Shown: piece after piece, positions 1 to 12,310 of the stretch
How positions within the stretch are numbered: the first letter of the stretch is position 1
Layout of the letters: every line of letters begins with the position of its first letter
DNA from: Progne subis subis
Lineage: Eukaryota > Chordata > Aves > Passeriformes > Hirundinidae
Assembly (NCBI GenBank): GCA_022316685.1
Contig: JAKJHU010000014.1
Span: 4,459,001 to 4,523,000, forward strand
DNA: 64,000 nucleotides
Direction of reading: 5' to 3'
The notes under the pieces: generated by a model
What the model was told of the DNA's origin: nothing
Databases searched by the model: none
The model's input: only the letters and a program-made list of their open reading frames with translations
Position numbers and translations under genes: made by a program

Positions 1-834
1 CTCTGACTCTTTTAATCAAGTTCTTTGGTGACTGTTCCTGGGACTGAATGGAATTCAGAAAGTTATTTTAGCAATATTTATATTTTTCTCTGATTTATAA
101 TTAAAACTTTTACTCAAGTAAAAAGATCAGAAAGTGTCACCTCCTTGTGTGTATTATATTGGACGGCTTAGACTCAGGGGTCAGGTCAGTTTTTTGTCAT
201 ATTTGCATTCCAGCATAGAAATATACTAAACACCAGATTTCCCAGACAAGTGCTAAAGAGGCTCATTCTGAACCATTCTTCAACACACATTTTGCTCTTT
301 ACATGGAGCTACAAATTCCTACAGAACTACAGTGCATTAATATCTTTCCATAAAAATCTATCCCTTATCATAGAAATGATTCCATGATAACGATAGGTTA
401 CAGTAGATTCAAATAACTCAACTTCACTCTTTGAAAACTCCTCCTCAGTTTTCCAATTTCATTTTATCTTTAAAAAGATATGCAGTGGCCACTACACTCA
501 TATTTTGAAGTGAACCCTTTGTATTTGCTGTCTCAACCTGAATCCAAGAGGCAGAGGAAAGAGAATCTTAATTGCTTAGTTGTAGATTTTAGAATGTAAA
601 TATAAATTTCTTACATCCTGTGAATCAAACTAGAAACATCAAATTATTTCATTAAAGGTTTTTACTGAAAGAGATTTTTGAAAACTGCAGTTAAATTATG
701 CATATACATTTGTCATTGGTTTGTATTCAAGAAGCACTTAGGTCAAACGGCATTTCATCTCCCTGCAAATTAAAACCCCTAGCAAATGGGTGGCTAATAT
801 GCTTCAACAGGAAGAGATGGAATTCATTAGATCC
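1..834. other. AT-rich non-coding stretch, nothing recognised
   Basis: Stops occur in all frames. The only open frame of note is about 64 codons from position 698 and resembles nothing I know. I see no repeat family, RNA gene or promoter-like sequence here. Confidence 0.6.
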
Positions 835-1100
835 CATTCTTCAGTGGCACAATGAATCAGGTAATGGATGCAGTAATGCAAAACATTATTAATGCCATCC
901 CCTCTCCTATTTGTAAACCTCCCGTGCCGTCTTTGAAATTCACTGTGACAATTTCTGTTACTTCAACCACCCACTCTCGCTGCCCTGCTTCAGATTTCTG
1001 CAGCAGAAACTTCCTTACAAAATTCTCTGACACATAATGCAATGAAGACAAACTTATAATTTCTGGAATACACCAGCCAAAGGTTTTCAAAACCAAGGAA
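835..1100. promoter_or_regulatory. Candidate conserved non-coding element
   Basis: This is a complex, non-repetitive stretch without simple-sequence runs. It has dense homeodomain-type ATTA/TAAT cores (for example AACATTATTAATGCC near 884) and scattered CpGs in otherwise CpG-poor DNA. Short overlapping open frames on both strands are not protein-like. Such texture is common in vertebrate conserved enhancers, but conservation cannot be seen from one genome, so this is an inference from composition only. Confidence 0.25.
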
Positions 1101-1334
1101 GAAGATGGAAACTTAACTCCAAGTTACATATCCCTGATCCATTAGTTACTTCAAATTATAACTTAGTGAAAGTTATTATTTTTGCATCTCAAAATTCTAT
1201 TATATAATTAAGATACATAACTTACAAATCCAAGCTAACTGCCCAAGGACCTTTCCTCAAAATCATTTTTTCCTATAAGAACGGTAAGTATTTCAAAGGC
1301 TTTGCATCGGGCAAATACTGCTCAACCGGCATCG

Positions 1335-1348
1335 CTTTGCTAGCAAAG
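1335..1348. other. Perfect 14-bp palindrome
   Basis: CTTTGCTAGCAAAG equals its own reverse complement. It contains an NheI-type GCTAGC core. It could be a dimeric transcription-factor site, or chance; a 14-bp perfect palindrome is only mildly unusual in 64 kb. Confidence 0.5.
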
Positions 1349-4300
1349 TATCTTGAAACTATTTTACAAGAGAAAAAAGAAGTTGCACAGCCATTTTCTG
1401 TTTCGGATCATCTGAATCCAGGGCTCAAGGCTGCCATGGAATGGGCACAGCCCAGCAGTGTGCTGCCCTGCAGTAATTGTCCTTTCCTGCTTTGCAAGGA
1501 GAGGTGCAGCCGAGACGTGCTGCATGGTTTAAGGGAGGTGCTGAGCAGCTCGTGGGAGGCAAGCAGGTCCAGAAGAACGTGGTGTGTTTGATTTTCAGGA
1601 CAGCAATTGTAAAACTGGCTTCAGCTTTGCTTCCCATGGAGCACTCAGAGGTGTCCCAGCTTCATCATTGCAGCAAGTGAGGTTAAAAATAACATGAGCA
1701 GAAAGGCTTGATTTATAAAACCTATCTTCAGAGCCCATGAGAAAACTTCAGGAGATTGTGATTTGGATAGGTGCTTGGACTTTCTGAAACTCTGGAATAA
1801 TAAATGAATAATTGACTGCCTTCAGTCTCCCTTTATTTTCTCTTTGCACAAGACAAATAGACATTTAAACCAGCAACTTCTCTGGCAGATTGTGTTGACT
1901 TTGGGATTGCAAGTGCTACACTTTCAAGATTTAGCCACTTTAGGCTTGACAATCTGAGCATCTTCTTTTACTGATTTCCAGTCCCCTCTCAGAAGTCCAC
2001 ATCTGTTCTCCCTATGAAATGGAAATAATACAAATAAGTAGTGTCTGACTTGCCCAGCACTTCTTTGGTAGATGCTCAATCAGAAGTGATTTAGTTCTTC
2101 CCTACACTCTAAAATGAAATAATCTTCCCTAACTGGCACATTGAGAGCAATGTAAGAGCAAAGGCTAGAAATGAAAATCCCCAGAATAAACATCTGAGTA
2201 ACTACTTTAAATAATACTTTATTTGTGGTTCAAATCTTTGAATATTTCTTGCCCTTAACAATTCACAAAATTGTCCTTCATTTTTAAAAAATCCATCATT
2301 TGTGGATAAAAGGACAAGGAGGAATCGCATTGCTTCAATTGAGCTTTGCTCTGGAGTAAACGCCTTTTTTTTATTTTTAAAGAAAGACTGTTTGATTTGG
2401 CAATATTAATATTTTAACACCAACTTCATGCATCTGAGCAGTTTTTAATTATCACATATATTTAGTTCTAGGGATGACAACTCTGTAAGAACTGGCGTTC
2501 AAAATGGAGAACAAGCAATGGAAACAGTTTTCACCATCATTAAAGATGCATGCATTGTTATTATGGGAAACATTTTAATTAAATGCTGTTAAATAACTTA
2601 ATTTCCCCCTCCTTGGTTTGCTACAGTGGATCACATCTTTCAGAGCTCGTTTAACTGGCCCTGGCAGTAGCAGGGGGTTTGCTCCTGACCTGACTTCTCA
2701 GGGGTGCTGTAACATTAACTCTGAGGTTCCTGTTCTCATCTTCAGCTCTGACACTCACTTTACCAGCCTGGGTGGTGAAAAGTGATGGAGAACTCATTTC
2801 AGACAGGCTACATGAGCACATTTGACATCTTCCTGATGGTCCTCCTGACCTTTTCCAGCTCCCACTCATATAAGAAAAGAGGAGATGTCTTGCAGTCATG
2901 AACAGACCCTGCAGCCCTGCCCCTGCAACAAACACAGCCTGGGGCTGTGCATTTACACGTCCTTGTGGCACACTTTCATCAGAATAACCAGAATCTGCTG
3001 ATTATATAAAGAATTCACCTAACCCGAGGGGCAGAAGGTAAGTTTTTAACTGTGTTCACCATACTCCATCAATAACAACGAGAAATTATGATCTACTTTC
3101 GTCTTTGATTACATTTAAAACAAAACCCCCCAAACTTAATAAAACACCAACTACATGCCACAAGCAAGTCTCAAAACTAATACTGTGGGACTAACACCTC
3201 TAACCAACTCTGAGCTAGGAGATAAGGCACTTTTCTGATCAGAATTCAGGGTACCTTGATGCAGCTCACGATTGCCTGTGTTACACACATGAACCACCTC
3301 TCTGACACATGAGCCAGCACAGCTTCAGACAGAACCAGAATCTCCATTGCAGAAAAAATCTGGCTAAGAGATGATGGGAAAACAAAACAAAATAAACCCC
3401 AAGCTATGGTACCCCATTCTGTTCCCTCTCTTCCCCTGAAACTCTACCAAAACATTTGGAAGCTGTTCAAATATGGTTTGGAATAGCAAAAAGCACAGCT
3501 TCATTTCAAAGTTAACGTTGGCCATTGTTTTCCACAGGTCAGCACATTAAATGCCCTCAAACCTTGAAAAAGCTTGTGCAGAATGTAACTTTTTTTTTTT
3601 TTTACAAAGCCAAGAAATAAAGAAATATCCATCCCACAATATTGCCACCTCCATTTACTTTCCCAAGTGGGATTCTGGATCAGCCTGTCAAGTCAGAAAG
3701 GAAAAAAAACACTCTTTGTGGAGAAAAGAACAGAAGGCAGGCAGGATGGGACTGCAGAGCAAGTTCCTCTGCTGGCAAAAACGCTCCCTCTTCCAGATGG
3801 TGGGAGAAGGGAGCTGATTACATTCCTGTGGGAAGAACTGCAGAGCCAAATATTTGCCAGGTGCTTCAAGTCTCCTGCTCTGTACAATTGTCCTGCCTTC
3901 TACTACTCCCTGTTGTTTAGCACAGAAGATCCACTTCCAGGACAAATTGACAGTTTAGAGATTGGAAGAAAAATTTCCCACTCAGGCCAAGACTGGCAGA
4001 CATTTTTAGGACTGACTTTAGCACACTTATGTGGGTACTACTCAGAAACCCAAGTAAATAATCTGAGGGGAGGTTTAGATTAACACATCTTCTCTCTGAC
4101 ATCCAAAAGTGCTAAAAAGCAGAAAGGAAACTCAAGACAGCCCTGGAGACCCCAGTTTTCAAGGCTGAGCATTAAGTTGTCATCAAGTTCTCTATTTTCC
4201 CTTAAAAAGTTGAACTGCAGATAGCACTAGGTAGAGGGAAAAGAGCTCCTCATTAGAGGTTTGCTGTATTGGGGGCATAAAGAACCACTCCATGACTCCT

Positions 4301-6819
4301 GCACTAGCACCACTTGAAAAATGACAAGTGCATTAACAGAGCCGCAGTGTGAAACTTCAAAATCATCCCTTTAATCACATGCCACTCAAGATCATATAAA
4401 AATCCTAATAAACATCAGGCTGACCACTTTGGAGTGCCCACTACTGCTCTGAAGCACGTCATTTACACTGCTGAGATACAGCGAAAACAAACTGCTTTTA
4501 GCTGAGCATTTCTGATGAATAAAGGAAAGCTACAAATACAGTCAAATCCAATCTTTCCCTGCTTAAAAATAAAAAAAAAGGAAACATCTCCACCAGGTTC
4601 AGACAAGGGAGCTTGTGTAAGCAGGTGTGAAATTTTCCATGATAAAAGACATATTCCTTAATGATAGCTGTGCAAATTTCAACTTCTTTATCTCACAGGC
4701 CTGAGAGAAATAAAGAAGTTAGTGCTCACATATGATCCCAGCAGTTTTTCATGTACAAAGGCAATAAAAAAAAAGGCCTGAAATTTGCAGAGTAGCAGAT
4801 TTTCAAAGATTCAGGGTATGAGAACATACTCAGGGCCCATCCCTGCGCTGCTGCTGGAAATCAAAGGCATGGGATGAGGACAGCTCTTCACAAGTGAGCA
4901 GCACATGGACTGAACTAGCACTCACTGATTGGCCAAGTTGTGTCTCATTAGCTGCATTTCTTGTGATTACATTATTAAAAAATACTTTTAAAAAGCAGTT
5001 CACATTACCAACAATATACATAGGAAAGGTTCAGTGTGCTGGTAGCTACATAATGAGTAAATATCGCTATTAAATCTGAAGTGTAAGTAGAACAACCATT
5101 TTTCTCCTGACACAAACATATCTCAGACATACCAAGGCCCTCTAAGCTAGATGACATGTATATTAAAAAAAGAAGTTTGTCTTAATCTGCAATGATATTT
5201 CAGAAATTACTTTTACAGTACAGTATTTCTGGAAATGATGAGAAATGAAGACTAGCAGTGACAACTGAGTTTAGAGTTAAGCCAAGGTTCCTCTGGGGAG
5301 AGCACAGCTAGCAGCATAAAAATATTTTCATCCTGAAAGAATCCAACCTTCTACAAAATAGGTTGTTCTCCTCAGTTTAATACTAAGAGGAAAACTAGAT
5401 ACAGTCCAGAATGGCCAAAAACAGATATGAAGAAGGATAAAAGAACAACGTGGAATGCAGAAAAGTTGTTTATTTCAGGTGTATTAATGCTCTGGTAAGG
5501 TGACAGAAACCACAGTAGGAGCAACAGGAATATCCAAAGTTCACACAAAAGGAACACGTGATGAAAGTCACAGACAGGTTTATGGAAAGCTCAGGATAGG
5601 AGAACAAATTTTGAGATATCTCCTCAACGTAATCCTAAACACAATCACACTGCTTGTCTGAAGTACTGGCTCCTGCAGGTATATAAACCATACCCACTTA
5701 TACCAGTGCACTGTGAATTTAAGGCAGTCTGAGACTCATGAAAACAAAAAAAAAAGGAAAAAAATTTGCAGAGATGAAGGAAAAAAAAATATTACCTTAT
5801 TTCCCCTTTCAGATACTTGAGGGCAATTTCATTCTTTCTCCCTTTCTTCGCACATAAAAAAAGAAATACATGAAGTGCGTCTGAACTTGTCCTCCTTCCT
5901 CAGCAAATTACCCCAGTAACTCCAACGGGAGTTAAATGCCAGTAGGAGCAAAGATGATGAAGCACAGTGGAAGCTGACTGAAAGTCCAGAAAATATCAAC
6001 AAAGAATTGAAATGTCTTTACTGAAAGATTCAAAACATCACAGACCAAGGGTTCAGCACCACTGTGATTCTCTGATCAATACCCAAAATTCGAGTTAGAT
6101 TTAAGATTTTACAGTCCAATTTCAACTAAGCTTCAATAGCTTTTCCATGAGCACAACTTTATGAAGTATTTTCACGATAGCCAACTTTTTCCCTGGATAT
6201 TGCTAAAAACGTGCAGGGACAGAAGAAACACAAAGATTATTCTACCATTCTAAGGGTCTAATAACGCTCCTGTTACATCACCACAGTCCAGGAATTACCA
6301 GGAGGAAACTGGTGTGACTACTTACAAGGCTTCACTTCAATGAGAGAAAAAGAGAATCTAGGCAGTTTCTTTTAACATCCCTAAGTATTGTTATTATTCT
6401 ACTTTTTTCTCTCCTTTTTCTAGGAGAGAGATAATATCCATTAATACCTTTTTGCCAAATATTTGGGACTCAAACTTTTATTTTCACACTGGGGATATCC
6501 CTACCTCAGCATAACCCAGGAAGATAAATATCTGAAGAAAACCTGGGTAGGGCACCTACTGCTTTCAAATCCTACTGACAGGAGGCAGAATTTTTGAATT
6601 AAACACCCCAATTTATATGGCCTCCAAAGTGATTTTTTTTGAGATGTCCAGAAACCTATTTGAAGCCTATTTGATTTCTTTTGTCAGATGGGCTAATTTT
6701 TCCAAGTGCTAACCAAAAACATTATGTTCACATTCAAACCAAAGTATATTCCCAGAGCAAGACACTGCAATCTTGGATCTAAAGAAGCTCCACAGTCAGA
6801 AAAGTGTCTTTATTTATCT
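1349..6819. other. AT-rich non-coding DNA with short A/T runs
   Basis: No recognisable gene or interspersed repeat. Small features are a T run at about 3590-3603 and A runs near 4570, 4767, 5750 and 5785. The longest open frame (3667-4083, 138 codons, plus strand) overlaps open frames on the other strand and in other frames, shows no known motif, and is taken as chance. Confidence 0.5.
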
Positions 6820-7420
6820 TTGATTTGGTGGGCTGTGCCAGTCTTTGGGATTGCTGTTGCAGATGAAGCATTGTCATGTGTTTAATTTGATGTAAAGGTG
6901 TGAAAGTTCTGTTAGCCAGCTTCCCTAATGAAAACTGTTAAATTTCAGACTGCAATTCATAACGAGGTTGGGGGAGGACACCAAATGATCTAACCTGTCA
7001 GTCACAGACATTTTGAGATGCTTGATACTAATTAAGCCTATCAGCTCTAATGCCAGACTTCTCTAAGACAAAGGGTTCCATCAAATTGATAAGACTCTGC
7101 TAAGCAGGGTTTAAAATTAATTCATAATTTCTTTTATGTTTGTCATGTTTTGTGAAAATGAACTGCCATTCAATTTCTCATAAGCTGTGCACAAGCAGAA
7201 GCAGCTCAATTTCAGGCACTGTGCTGACAGGCCTGGGTAGTTTTATGAACAAATTATGATTATACACAGTGATCAAGCTTCAGATAATTGAAGCAGCAAA
7301 CCAAACTATCCAGCATGCAAATATTAATGGCTGTCCCTGAAGTCTCATTGAATCTGCATAATATAAGAGGAACTTTTAGCTTCCTGTTGCACTTGGAATA
7401 TTTTCAGCATAAATAATTAA
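6820..7420. promoter_or_regulatory. Candidate conserved non-coding element(s)
   Basis: About 600 bp of complex, repeat-free, AT-rich sequence. It includes an octamer-like ATGCAAAT with adjacent ATTAA (CATGCAAATATTAATGG near 7314) and several TAAT cores (7027-7040, 7119-7125). No substantial open frame crosses it. It resembles developmental enhancers in texture; this is inference, with no cross-species data. Confidence 0.22.
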
Positions 7421-8369
7421 AAAGGATTAACTAGAGGATCTTCCAGTGAAGATCATTCCATCTCAGGTTTCTTACTGCTTGGAGGTGGAACAGGGAGAGC
7501 TGCAGCCTGACATTCAGAGCACATGCCTGGGGAGGGCTATTTCTGCATCCCACTCCTGATTGCAAAAATGAACGTTCTCCCAAGTCAAAACTTCACCCAT
7601 CTATTTTTAGGGGTGCTGAATGCACTGTTCTCTAATAAATCAGCAGATCTTTCAGAACACAGCACCTCCAAAAATACCAGAGCGGGTGGTTCTGAAGCTC
7701 TAAGGAAGAACCATAGCATGAAAAACTAGAAAAGATGTAGGCCAATGACATTAACTCTGCCTAAATGCCTAATATATGACATATGTTTATTTTAGGCTAC
7801 CTCGGAGTTCTAGAATTAAGGCATGTCTCAGTGCAAAATATTGGTGTTATTAGGAATAATCCAAAGGCTATTGTGAAGATTTAGTTAACTTCTACATCTC
7901 GTCTACTGGTGAATATCAAGCTTGTGAATTAACCAATCACAGTGAAAACCAGTAAAGAAACCTGTCTTTAATATTAAAGTCTAAAGCCACAATTTGTTTC
8001 AACCTGGTGAAGAAAATGGTGAGACTCCTTGCTTTAGGCATTGGGAAAAAAATAGCATTAATATTGTCAAGACAACAATGAAAATACTTTACTATTATTA
8101 GGTGGAAAATTGAAGGTGCAGAAATCCTTCACTTGCTTTGTAATAGCTTGTTTAATAAAAGGGGACCGGAATAATCGTTTTTCAACTTTAATATTATTAG
8201 AGAGAAAGAGAAAAATGGTGCCTGCGACCTCATGCTGCAAACCAGTTTCCTGCTGGATGCAAAGAGCTCTGTCTGGTTTGAAAAATCTATTGCTGCAGTA
8301 AACAACAACAACAACCAAAAAAAACCTCTTTCGCCTATTACCTCATTAAGAGAGTCACAAGTGGTTTTC
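7421..8369. other. Non-coding DNA, nothing recognised
   Basis: Contains only short open frames, including mutually overlapping ones on both strands between 8067 and 8371. A short CAACAACAACAAC-type simple stretch lies at about 8301-8315. No repeat family was recognised. Confidence 0.5.
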
Positions 8370-8680
8370 ATTGATTAGCTCCTATTATAGCAATAATCCT
8401 CAATATGCTGCATGCTGCACACGAGCACTGTTTTGTGTAAACAACTGCCAGTGATTAGTGATCAATGAATAATTTTAGCCAAATGTAATTGGATGAGAAT
8501 ACGTTAAGAGCTACTTCATTTCACCCTCCTGATACTAAAAGGAAGAGGAGGGGTGCAGAGAGTTATCCCACCTTGCTAATTAGTATTTCCTTCTGAACAC
8601 AAACATTAGATTTATATTAGGCATTACGTCTGAGCTGCATCCCCACAAATAAATTTGAAATAATCAAAACTAAGTCCTAT
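8370..8680. promoter_or_regulatory. Candidate conserved non-coding element
   Basis: Repeat-free sequence dense in homeodomain-like cores (CATTGATTAG, GTGATTAGTGATCAATGA, CTAATTAGTA) and lacking a substantial open frame. The clustering of TAAT/ATTA and GATTA sites is the only evidence. A regulatory role is inferred, not shown. Confidence 0.22.
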
Positions 8681-10409
8681 ATTGCTGGGCTGGCTTTTTG
8701 CCCAGATTTCTAGTTATTAGTTCTGTCTAGTTTTCGGAACGATTTCACAGAGCACGGCTGTAAGAGGCACAGTTAACAGTTGCAACAGCTCCAGCTTCCA
8801 CATTGGTGACAATAGCAACACTAGAAATGAAAAGGAGAAAATGCAGCATCTCCTGGTCAGCTTCTTCCCCCAGAGCCCTCTCATATTGCAGCATCAGACA
8901 GTCCCATGTGAGGGCTGACTTCAGGCCAACATCATTTTTTATTCAGGGTTTGATATCTCTGGCAGGTGCCTTCCTACAGAGGCACAAAAATCAGTGAGAT
9001 GAACAAGGTCTTTTCTTCCCACACCTGGTTTCCAAACAAAACACAACTGGAACAACGTTGAGCAAAACACAAATGTTTTACACTTCTGTGAGAAGCCACA
9101 GAGCACTGATCTCAACCTTCTTTCAACCAAAAGAGTTTGCAATCCCTTGTATTGGATGCTCCAACTTTTGAATGGTGTCCTTGTCCTCTTGTGGGAATAA
9201 AAGTATAACGTGACTGTCAGTGGCATACCCTCCCTGACTTTTGTCTATTGCTAGAGATACTTGTCCATGTTTTTCCCCTGTCACTCTCCCATTTTTAAGG
9301 TGACTCACTCTTTCTCTGTTAATTTTTCCTTTTGCTTGAAAGCAAATCATAATGCTGCCAGTGCCCACACAGTAACATACAGTGTGTTCTCAAACTAAGG
9401 AACATCTACATTTCAGATTCAAGTAAACACACCAGGAATGTCACCAGCAGTCTAACTGTCCTCAAATTAGCTTTAAATGTAAATAAGACTGTTCTTTGAT
9501 GTTTCTGACTGCTTGGTCTCTGTGCTGAATCCACAGGTGTACTTTATTCTTAGTCTCTCTCTGCCTTCAGGCTCAGAAATTACATAAATTGAGGGAAAAA
9601 AAGTCACCTGCAAAGTGAAAGAACCAACTTTTCCCTTTCAGAAACATAGGAGCTCAGATCCTGTGGTATACAAGTCGTGAGCTACGAAATTTGATGTAAA
9701 CTCCCTGAAACACCTCACGAGTTTGGATTTAAATTGAGACTGCAGCAAGTGAGCTGTGGGGGTGGTAACACAGGTGACTGGCACAACAGGGATCTCGGAG
9801 AGGGAGTGAGTTTTAGAAACCTGCATAGCTGGAGCAATAACCGCTCCTGCAGCACACCCAAGAGTGCAGAGGCACAGTTATGACAAAGATGATTATTATA
9901 GTTAAGAATTTGTACAAACTGGGCTGTGCAACTGCAGTGGGGAAACAAGAGAGGCCAAGGGATTAGTTGGCCTGCCCACACGTGGCTTTCACCCTGAGGA
10001 CAATGAGTTGGGCACCCTGCAGGTACTGGGAGAGCAGCTCTCCTCATTTTCTGGGACATTTTTACCACTCCTCTTCACAAAGCCCAGCAACAGTCTCTGT
10101 CTTCAGAAGTGTGATCTCACCCTTCTGTGCTGCCCTTAGTGACAGAGGGTGTGCTGTCACCATCTGAACTGACTCCCTGAACAGATCAGTCCCTTCAAAT
10201 TTGCTTCAGCTGGTCATTTATGACAAACACCAATATTTCTAGTTTCTATTCCCAATGGTCAGACCTTGAAGCATTCTGTCACTTCCCTTCACCTCAAAAT
10301 TGGTCCAGATTTTTCAGGCAACATCCATTTCAGTATTCCTTGCCAGGATCACACCTCTACTGAGGGACAACTGACAGCCACAAGGCAGCCAATATTATCC
10401 TGGGGTCGT
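8681..10409. other. Non-coding DNA, nothing recognised
   Basis: Moderately less AT-rich than its flanks around 9700-10150, which lengthens chance open frames there (for example 117 codons on the minus strand, 9715-10068). None has a signal peptide, domain motif or repeat identity that I recognise. Confidence 0.5.
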
Positions 10410-10790
10410 GTACCTTAATTAACTTACAAGATCAACCTACACAAACTAACGTTTTCATTTGTGAATGCTAAATACTCTTGACATGAAAATCAGAAGCCTA
10501 AATCAGACACTTTGAAGTGCTCTCTGTGAATCATCGTTTTCTGTCAGTGTATACATTGCAAATTGCTGCAGATAAAAGCCTTGTCTTTCCTTTACAAGTA
10601 CTTAGTTAACTAAATTCCATTTTATTAGCTACGGCATGTAAAGTTTCACAAGTGCATTATTAAAAACACCTAATTGTTCTTTGAAACAATGAGTACATAT
10701 TTCTCTTTCCAGTTGAGAGTTAAATTTTTAGAGCACCAAAATATCCTGTTGTGTACAGCAGTTTATAGAGTGCTTTAATTATTTGTGCAA
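10410..10790. promoter_or_regulatory. Candidate conserved non-coding element
   Basis: Complex AT-rich sequence without simple repeats. It starts with TTAATTAACTTAC and contains TTAGTTAACTAAA and several TAATT/ATTA cores. No usable open frame is present. The texture matches many vertebrate conserved non-coding blocks, but no conservation evidence is available here. Confidence 0.22.
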
Positions 10791-12255
10791 AGCCTCGGAG
10801 TAAGTTCTCAAGCCTTCAGCTATCTTGCTTAATCCAAACAAAAGATTATTCACAGGGTAAGAATGAACTTTGGCAAGGAAAAAAAAATATAGTAAAAATT
10901 AGGTCAGTAATAGTTCAAAACCGCATTTTGTTATTTGATCACCTACGTAACAAACCACGGTAACAATAATGCTGAAATGAGAGCACCAATTTCAGTGAAG
11001 GGTCTCTCTCCAGGCTGTAACATTATTACAGGAATGGCACGACAGAACCGGGCACACACCTCAAGGCCTGCAGGAGTGATAGATGCACCTCACTAATTCC
11101 TGATGGCTAAAGGATGTTATTACACTGTAAAGGTCATTTGTTCAATCTTGTGATACACCTTCAGCAGAGAATGGCAATTCAGGAAGTTGAGTTAGGATGC
11201 TGCAGTCAGCAAGCAAGATGAAATGGCAGCTCTGCAGGTAGACACATCACTGAGGAGGACTTCAAAATTCAGTAATACTCTCAAATGAAGACTTGAAAAA
11301 TCAATATTACTCTCATTTTGAGGGACAGGAAAAAGATGAACTACCTGCAGTAATTTATTCTCATAATTACAACATCTGTGCTTGCTTCAAATGATGGCAT
11401 CAAAATTCCAAAGGGCAGTTGAAACTGACACAGCATGGACTAATAATTAAGGATTCAAAATACTGCATCTGTTATTCTTCGTGTCTCAAGAGTATATATC
11501 CTCATGGGTCCTCCCAGCCCCTCTCAGTATTTTTTGCAGGAGATCTATACAGAGAGAAAAAGAGAATTCGGCACAGCCTGTGTAATGTTTAAAGGAAGAG
11601 AAACTTGCCATGACTGTTTAGCAATGTGAGTTTGCACGGAATACTAAGAGACTGGGAGAGAACAAAAAACTTAGAGAAAGTTTACAACAATTAAAGTTCA
11701 GTTCTATGATGTAGATACTGGTGTGGAATCAGAGGGAAAAGGCATCAGTACAGAAAGTCTCATTCTCTGTGACACTGCCAAGCCAGCTGCCATCAGGTCT
11801 CAATAAAGATATTTTGATGATCCCTACCAGGAGCAACCCAAACCCTCCATGACCTTGGGTCTGCTCCTACCCCTTCCATGCTGCTTGTGAGAGCTACTGC
11901 AGACAGGAGGTCTCTGCCTGGGCTGAGTAATGGCAAAACCACCAAGAGCTGCCATCAGGGACGTGCTGTGTCTGCCCCTGATTTGCAGCCCTCACCTTGC
12001 TGGGTTTGGGCATCAAAAAACCCCAATGAGACTTTAAAAAGGGGTGTTTCTCCTTTTTTTTTTTAATAATTGTCTTTTCTGGCAATTATTTTTTAAATAA
12101 CAGAGCTAATACAGTAACAAGTTTTGCTGAAATATAGTCCATAATTTTTTTTTATTATTTTTTGATTTTTGTTCTGTTAAATGAAGAATAAGAATCACCT
12201 TGCCTTGCAACATTTAATTAGATTTACCTAGAGTTTTTAGCCAAGGCAGCATCTT
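10791..12255. other. Non-coding DNA, nothing recognised
   Basis: No gene, RNA or interspersed repeat recognised. There is a short T run at about 12053-12064 and a T-rich stretch around 12145-12165. Confidence 0.5.
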
Positions 12256-12310
12256 AAATAATTAAGTATTTATTATTAAATAATTAAGTTTGTATTAAAT
12301 AAATAATTAA
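12256..12310. repeat. AT-rich phased repeat, three AAATAATTAA copies
   Basis: The 10-mer AAATAATTAA occurs exactly at 12256-12265, 12278-12287 and 12301-12310, so the copies are 22 and 23 bp apart. The spacers (GTATTTATT, GTTTGTATT) also resemble each other. This looks like a degenerate local tandem repeat; spacing of about two helical turns would place the sites on one face of DNA. Confidence 0.6.
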
